Assembly: GCF_036669915.1 (NCBI RefSeq)
Contig: NC_089325.1
Span: forward strand, 17,921,831-17,985,830
DNA from: Pocillopora verrucosa
Taxonomy: Eukaryota; Cnidaria; Anthozoa; Scleractinia; Pocilloporidae
Length of the DNA stretch: 64,000 nucleotides
Direction: 5' to 3'
The notes below the pieces were generated by a model that did not search any database, had not been told where the DNA came from, and saw nothing but the letters and a program-made list of their open reading frames with translations. Position 1 is the first letter of the stretch. Each line of letters begins with the position of its first letter. Below, in pieces: positions 58,604 through 64,000 of the stretch. Position numbers and translations under genes: made by a program.

Positions 58604-59089
58604 TTAATGAAACCAAAAATTCAGCAACGGTCTAGTTTCCAACTGAATGGTTCTCTGAAATAAATTGTGTAATTCTTGTGTCATTTGAAGAATGATGCGT
58701 CTGCTTCCCACGATGGTAGTGTTTTGGGGGTGTAGGTAGGGTGGGTGACATGGGACAAATCTCTGTTGAGGGTAGTCAAATTGGTACCACTGGTCTGTGT
58801 AGACGCACCCGGGTTTCTGTTGCTCCAATGCCATTTGCACGCTCCAACAGGTTCCTCCCAGTAACGTGTGGGGTTTGGTTGTGTTTCTCTGTAACAGTCC
58901 CGTCTTTAACACATTGTTGGGTAGAGGGCATTGCAACGTCTTGTTGGCGCGTAACACGTGCTGCAAACCCTCGTGCAACATGCTTTCCGTCAAAGGCGTG
59001 ATACAAACGGTGCAGGAGTGAGTGGGCAGAATGATGATGCAAACGCTCATGTCATACCTTCTGGCCGATTCCTCGGCGAGAGCATCCAC
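58604..59089 (-). pseudogene. Unidentified piece of the Polinton-like fossil
   Basis: Minus-strand frame with scattered Cys and aromatic residues and no recognised motif. It is adjacent to and divergent from the ATPase gene. Confidence 0.3.
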
Positions 59090-59255
59090 ACCTCACAGGA
59101 CACGCCCATTTGTGTATTTGATGTATAAAGCGAGAGGTAAAAGTACGGAAGATTTTCTCAAGTTATTTTCTAAGCATGATCTTGCAAGTAACGATGACAA
59201 AGTAGGGGACATCTTGGAAGATATTGTAGAGAACGAAATAAAAGCTTTTGAATAA
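59022..59255 (+). pseudogene. Small acidic piece upstream of the ATPase
   Basis: Ends in GDILEDIVENEIKAFE, 23 bp before the ATPase start. Compact spacing on the same strand suggests it belongs to the same element. Function unknown. Confidence 0.35.
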
Positions 59256-59278
59256 AACACATGTGTTTCATTTGAATC

Positions 59279-59786
59279 ATGAGTTGTGTAGAGCAAGGTT
59301 TTACGTTTAAATCTCCTTTGAGCATTTTGGTCGTGGGACCCTCCAACTGTGGAAAGACCACCTTCCTAAAACGTCTCTTTTTGGAAAATGAGGACCTTCT
59401 TGTGACGCCCCCCAGAAGGATCATCTACTGTTACGGGTCTTGGCAACCGACCTTTGACATCCTAAAAAGGAAAGGTGTGACGTTCCACGAAGGAAGTACC
59501 CACCCATGAACAATTGAAAGAATGGTTTGGGGACAAAAAAGGGGGTCTCTTGATCTTGGACGATCTCATTGCCAAAGTAGGAGACGACAAAGATATCCTA
59601 AATCTCTCCACTCAGTATTCGCATCACATGAACGTCACCATGTTTTACCTATGTCAAGACATGTTCCCTCACGGAAAATACGCCAAGACCATCTCTAGGA
59701 ATGCTCAATACATAATGGCATTCAAAAATCCTAGGGACCAGGTGGCCTTGTGCATGCTCTTACCTCAAATGCATCCCATGACTTGA
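59279..59786 (+). pseudogene. FtsK/HerA-type genome-packaging ATPase relic
   Basis: Walker A is GPSNCGKTTFLKRLF, Walker B is GGLLILDDLIA, and further on lie SHHMNVTMFYLCQDMF and AFKNPRDQ. The pair of NVTxFYLxQ and FKNPRD is characteristic of the A32-like packaging ATPases of Polintons and adintoviruses, which load the DNA genome into a capsid. The copy is a fossil. Confidence 0.75.
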
Positions 59787-60240
59787 GTTATTTATTATTA
59801 GATGTACATCCTGCCACTCCAGACAATAGAAGATTACTGAGTCACTTATTGAAACACGAAGGTTGTATCTGTTGTTACAGATAGAGATAAATGGATTCCA
59901 GTCCCATTTGAACATCCAATGCAAATTTGTCCAATTTGGAAAAACTCTTGCATGCCAATAAAGATCAGATCAATGCCATGAGTGAATTCACCATTAACAT
60001 GTTGAAGAATAACTTCCCCTTACCACCACACGTCGTGGCAAAGTACGAAAGCACAAACATAATCTCAGGGAAGTATCAAAACACAAGAATTCCTTAAAGA
60101 TACGTCATCAAGTGCTCATGAATCAAAAGGGTGGTAGCCTTTGGAGTGGTCTGAATGAAGCGCTTTGTTGTTGCATAAAATGAAAAGAGGTAGAGGTTCA
60201 TTCCATTTTTGAGGAGGGAACTGCGATATAGACAAATGGG

Positions 60241-60906
60241 GTGACATGTAACCCACATTTCAAACAGTGGTTTTTGTCGTCTGTGGAAGAAACATATCGC
60301 CGTTCCTCTTCAACGCTTAAGGAAACGTACATGATGATAAAACCCGATGAATTTCGTACCTTGATAGACTATTACAAAGGAAAGATTTTAGAAAGTACCT
60401 TACTGGACAAGGCAGAGCGAGTGGCAGCCAAAGCTCAGATTTTGATAGATGATCCTAATACCCCTGCTGCCTTGAAAGAACTTGTGTTGAAAGAGATGTT
60501 GAAGGAAAAAAATAAGTTAAATGATAAACTACGACAAGGACCATCGGTAGCCATGACTGCCCCTGGAGTCCCTCAACCCCCCCATCAACGACAACAAGAT
60601 GGATGGGTTACAAGAAAGACTGTTGAAAGAATTGGTAAAATCCATAAATGCCAACACACAATCCATTGTCCCCCAAATCACCGAAACACCTTTGACGGTA
60701 AAAAAGGAGTCCCGTATCAACTGCTCTTGACAGGAATGTATTCGTACGACGCTCCCATCATTCAATACGTAAAATTACGTAATCCACATATCGAGGAGAT
60801 AGAAACGGAGATAAGTGAGACGGATACGATTCAATTGGTTCAGTTCTCACAAGGTGCAACGATACTCACAGTTCACTTCAGAAAGGCTGAACGTCATGTG
60901 CAATAG
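60241..60906 (+). pseudogene. Alpha-helical protein of the Polinton-like fossil
   Basis: The first half is helical and charged (LLDKAERVAAKAQILIDDPN, then LKEMLKEKNKLNDKLRQ). This resembles a small helical protein that accompanies the ATPase in animal Polintons, recalled from general knowledge and not checked. The second half has no recognised domain. Role unknown. Confidence 0.4.
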
Positions 60907-61014
60907 AGAGGAAAGGGGTCCCGCTGAACTTAACTATGTTCTCATCCGAACTACAAGTTCTACGTAGACGAGCGTGAAAAGACCCTTTGACCATCCATTC
61001 TCTTCTTTCACATC

Positions 61015-61320
61015 TTGGGTTTCGAATCTGGATGTGGATTCTGCGAAGAACTAAGGCACAGGGTCGTTTCCAAGGTCAGAGAATACAAGGACATCTGGTT
61101 ATTTCTAAACGTATTACAGCAGGTGTACAAAAGAAAAAAAGATATTCCCCCGCATTATTATGGGGATCCTCAAAGCACTAGCAACTACCTGATGGTTTGC
61201 GATGAGGAAATCCAAGACCCCATATCGGAGCAACTAAAACACTATGCCTCCCCAAAGGGAGCCCACAAACAACTTCATCTTTTCACTCATTGGTTCGAGT
61301 ACATGGATTTGGGAAAGTAA
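61015..61320 (+). pseudogene. Unidentified piece of the Polinton-like fossil
   Basis: Frame with SGCGFCEELRHRVV near the start and many aromatic and His residues near its end (KQLHLFTHWFEYMD). No family recognised. Confidence 0.3.
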
Positions 61321-61345
61321 TTACAAGCCAAGGCACACACTGTAA

Positions 61346-61509
61346 TGGACGTCATGGATACTTACACGAAGTGGAGAGAACAATACCAAAAAACTGTCCC
61401 GTTATTAGTTGGTGACATGGAGGCTTGGACGCATGGGAAATATTCTCCCACGTGGTACAGTCTAGTAGATAAAAACAGACGCATAAAACGCGATGTTCGA
61501 GATTCTTAG
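61346..61509 (+). pseudogene. Short coding-like piece
   Basis: ATG at 61346 opens MDVMDTYTKWREQYQKTVPL, a well-behaved helical sequence in the same style as its neighbours. Not identified. Confidence 0.25.
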
Positions 61510-61927
61510 AGCCATGATGGAATGGGAATGTTTGGATCCTGTAGCAAGAATACATGATTTAGAGTATTTCAATGCCAAGAGCAAACATGATAGATGGAAG
61601 ATTTGAATGCATCCCAAGGACCCACCTGGGACCGATTCAAGTGCATACAAGACAAATACAAAAAGAAATATCAAGCCTATCGTGAGAGATGGGGTAAGAT
61701 GAATAGAAACGATTGGGCACACACTACGCACGCAACAGTAAGACCAGACCCGTGTTGCATCATGTAACTTTTATTACACTGATTTTACACGTCCATTCTT
61801 CTAATTGTATCTCGATAATGTACTCCCCCTTCTCATCGATATTGTTCAATAACCTGGTTTTTAGGAATAAAAAATTTGACATTAAAAATGGCGTTATGAT
61901 TTTTGTGTAAAATTAAATAAATGATAA

Positions 61928-62383
61928 TCACCGTTGCATCAAATCTTGCAATCTCGTTTCCATGACTTCCATGGTCGTTTTCACAATGGAATGAAGTACC
62001 ACACAGAAATGATTGTTCAGGGAGTCCACAAATAACACATAAAGTGTAACCATCTGTAAAGATAAAAAACATACCTCTTTCATTTTCAATAGTTTTTTCA
62101 AGTGTCTCTTTGTCTCGCGACTACATCTCTTGTTTTCACAGACCTTTTCACGTTTCCGTTCTTCGTTCAAGAGTGTCGCCTGTCTCGCTCCTTTCTTCTT
62201 TTCCTGCAAGCGGTGTACCGGTTCCATGACGTTCGTGGTAATGGGACGTTCCAGGTGCTTTTCGCCTTCTGCCAATAATGTAAGGGTTTCTTCTACCATG
62301 TCCTGATCGTAACCCAAAAGATAGTACGTGTTCTCGTTCTCCATGATCAGTGTAAACAAATTTTGGCAAGGGGTGCACGCCAT
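61928..62383 (-). pseudogene. Charged helical piece at the right part of the fossil
   Basis: A 151-codon minus-strand frame with a Lys/Arg/Glu-rich middle (LLNEERKREKVCENKRCSRE) and a hydrophobic tail. Not identified. It converges with the plus-strand pieces. Confidence 0.35.
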
Positions 62384-62440
62384 GTATTTTTTTATAATCT
62401 ATGACACATCATTCTCTTAGGGGGTACCCACGTCACCAGA

Positions 62441-62656
62441 GAGAACAATACCCTTCCTATTTTTACATGGCGTCGTATCAAAGGTAGTTTCCCATATATG
62501 GTAAGATGTGGAGAGAACAATACCGTTCCTATTTTTATATGGCTTCATATCAAAGGTCGTTTGCCATATATGGTAGGATGCACAGAGAACAATACCCTTC
62601 CTATTTTTAGATGGCGTCATATCAAAGGTCATTTCCCATATATGGTAGGTCGATGC
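62441..62656. repeat. Three-copy 72-bp tandem repeat
   Basis: Copies start at 62441, 62513 and 62585 with GAGAACAATACC and share CCTATTTTTA, TATCAAAGGT and CCATATATGGTA. They are imperfect. A fourth, partial copy may follow to about 62685. CCATATATGG also matches the serum-response (CArG) consensus, CC(A/T)6GG. Confidence 0.85.
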
Positions 62657-62800
62657 GTTGTTCTATCCCGTATATGGTAGGCTAGTCCGTCATATGTGCT
62701 CTTCCCATGACCATATTTGGTCATGCGTCGAAGTGTACATGATGTCCCACCCTCCCTCCCCCTCCCCTCCTACCAGTACCAGGTCTCCTCATGTCACTAC

Positions 62801-62809
62801 TATAAAAAA
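62801..62809 (+). promoter_or_regulatory. TATA box before the Cys/His-rich coding stretch
   Basis: TATAAAAAA lies 64 bp before the ATG at 62865 and directly after the 72-bp CArG-like array. Confidence 0.5.
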
Positions 62810-62864
62810 GGACTATTGCACGTCCATTGGATCTCATTTGAGTCTTTCCCTTCTTCGCGTAAGG

Positions 62865-63190
62865 ATGGTTGTCAGCTTACCGTTTCCAGTCCTTTCCAAA
62901 GTGGAGATCCGGCTACGGATGAACCTTGAAAGATGTCCATTGGAAATAAAATTGATCATCTTGCTCCAAGTCATACAAGACAAGATTAATATGTTTCAAA
63001 CATGGGACAACGTGAGTGCTTTTTTATCTAAAGGTATTTTTTCCCAAGTAAATCATTGGTTTGTTTTTTTCAGTTGACCTATTTCACTGATGCGTTACCA
63101 TCCAAAGAACGAAACTTCCTAATCCACAAGTGGACCAATCACATGATTGACAAAAAATCCAAGCAGTGCGAAAAAGTACACAGGCATTTG
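62865..63190 (+). CDS. First two exons of an unknown spliced gene
   Basis: Exon 62865-63011 (49 codons, MVVSLPFPVLSKVEIRLRMN at its start) ends at a good donor GTGAGT; the acceptor TTTTTTTCAG ends at 63073. Exon 63074-63190 (39 codons, LTYFTDALPSKERNFLIHKW at its start) ends at GTAAGT. Both exons are phase 0 at each end and open throughout, which supports the model. The 62-nt intron is short and T-rich. Not recognised. It could be a host gene or part of the neighbouring Polinton-like fossil. Confidence 0.5.
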
Positions 63191-63271
63191 GTAAGTTTTT
63201 TGTTTTGTTGTTTTTCATTTAACATTAAATAGTACCTTCTAAGACTTGGCTTTTTTTTTGCATCCCCTAAG

Positions 63272-64000
63272 ACGTGTTCCTGCGAAGCGCATACATGGCA
63301 TAAAATGATTGATAATTTCCTAGCCGGATCTTGTTTCTTTCTTACCTAAGGTAGGTTTTTTTTTCTTTTTTGTTTTTTAAGTCCGTAACGTGTGCAAGAT
63401 TGAATCTTGTTCACGGGCTATGGAGATATTGTTATCCCATAGAATATTATCCTTGCCACATTCCTCATTGGGTATTCAGGTCAGTTTTTTAAATCTATAG
63501 TTCAATTGGGTTGTTCACTTCCGTGATCTCTATGGGTGCGCCTCTCTTCACAGAAACCATTGTATATGTAGAGGTTGTAAACATTATCGGGACTATGATA
63601 TGGTACCTCCTTGGTGGCTTTTCCTCACGAATTGGTGATTTTTTATTTTCACAGGAACATTCCATAAGGTATCATTTTTTCTCTTCCTGCAGCATACAAG
63701 AAATGCAGATTACGGCATTTATCCCCATTGTACTTGTTTCTTGTGCAAGTATGTTGAAATTCACGGGTGTAGGCCAATCCACTGTTATCTCTTAAAACCC
63801 AATCAAAACCAACAGGTAGTTTTTAAACATTTTTTTTAGAAATATGTATCAGGATCATGGTTCTTCTGTGAATGCATGTCGTGCTGTGTCTCTAGAGCCC
63901 ACTTAATACATTGGACACCTTAGGGTGAGTGTTTGGTTTTTTTTCCCCAGTTAGGAATTAATAGATGTCCCTGTCAAACATGTAACACTCGTAGACTAGA
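63272..64000 (+). other. Cys/His-rich coding islands with CxCxxC modules
   Basis: A series of plus-strand islands separated by T-rich gaps, each with a CxC motif: TCSCEAHTWH (about 63272), YYPCHIPHW (about 63440), HCICRGCKHYRDYD (about 63555), HCTCFLCKYVEIHGC (about 63720), FCECMSCC (about 63867) and RCPCQTCN (about 63966). Three show the strict CxCxxC spacing and one more comes close; the last four share one genome frame. Gaps begin GT and end AG in several cases. This suggests repeated small zinc-binding modules. Exon limits are unsure and the stretch runs off the window, so I give no single protein. Confidence 0.4.

Larger units (their letters stand above)
58604..62383. mobile_element. Polinton/adintovirus-like fossil, broken
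   Basis: A block dense in short coding pieces on both strands, unlike the empty DNA to its left. The decisive piece is a packaging ATPase (59279-59786). Around it lie an alpha-helical protein (60241-60906) and other unplaced viral-type pieces. No capsid, protease, integrase or DNA polymerase B was recognised in the window, and no terminal inverted repeats were seen, so the right end may lie beyond 64000. The element is broken, with several breaks (at least five by eye), and looks moderately old. Confidence 0.6.

Noticed and set aside
61928-62072. A 21-nt GT...AG gap in the minus-strand piece at 61.9-62.4 kb read as an intron.
   Set aside because: The frame is open through it without splicing, and 21 nt is too short to accept without transcript data.
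63511-63795. A 94-codon hydrophobic open frame across 63.5-63.8 kb.
   Set aside because: It overlaps the Cys/His-rich islands in another frame; the repeated CxCxxC spacing there is better evidence for the alternative reading.

Overview
This 64 kb window is eukaryotic, AT-rich and gene-poor. It looks like a cnidarian genome, most likely a hexacoral (stony coral or anemone). The clues are spliced genes with GT-AG introns, nuclear-type tRNA genes (one family with an intron after base 37), and a mobile-element mix of MULE, Crypton-like, CR1, RTE, Penelope-like and Polinton-like copies with the tRNA-derived repeats familiar from coral genomes. There is no bacterial operon structure, CRISPR array or rRNA.

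Host genes are few. An Asn/Gln-rich putative nuclear protein (333-1947, minus) has a diverged, plus-strand paralogue at 25.1-25.6 kb. A small secreted eight-cysteine peptide (18330-18572) has a separate 5'UTR exon. A coiled-coil protein (30203-30943, minus) and a single-exon SLC32/VIAAT-like amino-acid transporter (33231-34550) follow. A GPCR relic lies near 10.4 kb. Convincing tRNA genes are Ser(TGA), Ser(CGA), Gly(TCC), two Arg(CCT) with introns and Ala(AGC); many further tRNA copies are degenerate.

Layout. 0-2 kb: first gene. 2-16 kb: mostly non-coding, with tRNA-Ser and a 1.74 kb MULE that has very long terminal inverted repeats. 16-22 kb: the peptide gene and a 0.6 kb duplication. 24-26 kb: the second paralogue. 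28-35 kb: tRNA pair, coiled-coil gene, transporter. 35-46 kb: three tandem copies of a tRNA-bearing segment, interrupted by an RTE LINE, a tRNA-centred hairpin repeat, a Penelope-like element and a solo LTR. 46-53 kb: a TIR element, tRNA-Ala, minisatellites, a Crypton-like relic and a foldback. 53.8-57.9 kb: a nearly full CR1 LINE carrying a 445 bp near-perfect palindrome. 58.6-62.4 kb: a broken Polinton/adintovirus-like fossil with a packaging ATPase. 62.4-64 kb: a 72 bp tandem repeat, then a TATA-driven Cys/His-rich coding stretch of CxCxxC modules running off the window.

The host genes do not form a pathway. The story of the window is turnover: tandem duplication of tRNA units, decay or anticodon change in some copies with strict conservation in others, and layered insertion of mobile elements. 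All calls are by eye; no alignment, folding or database search was run.
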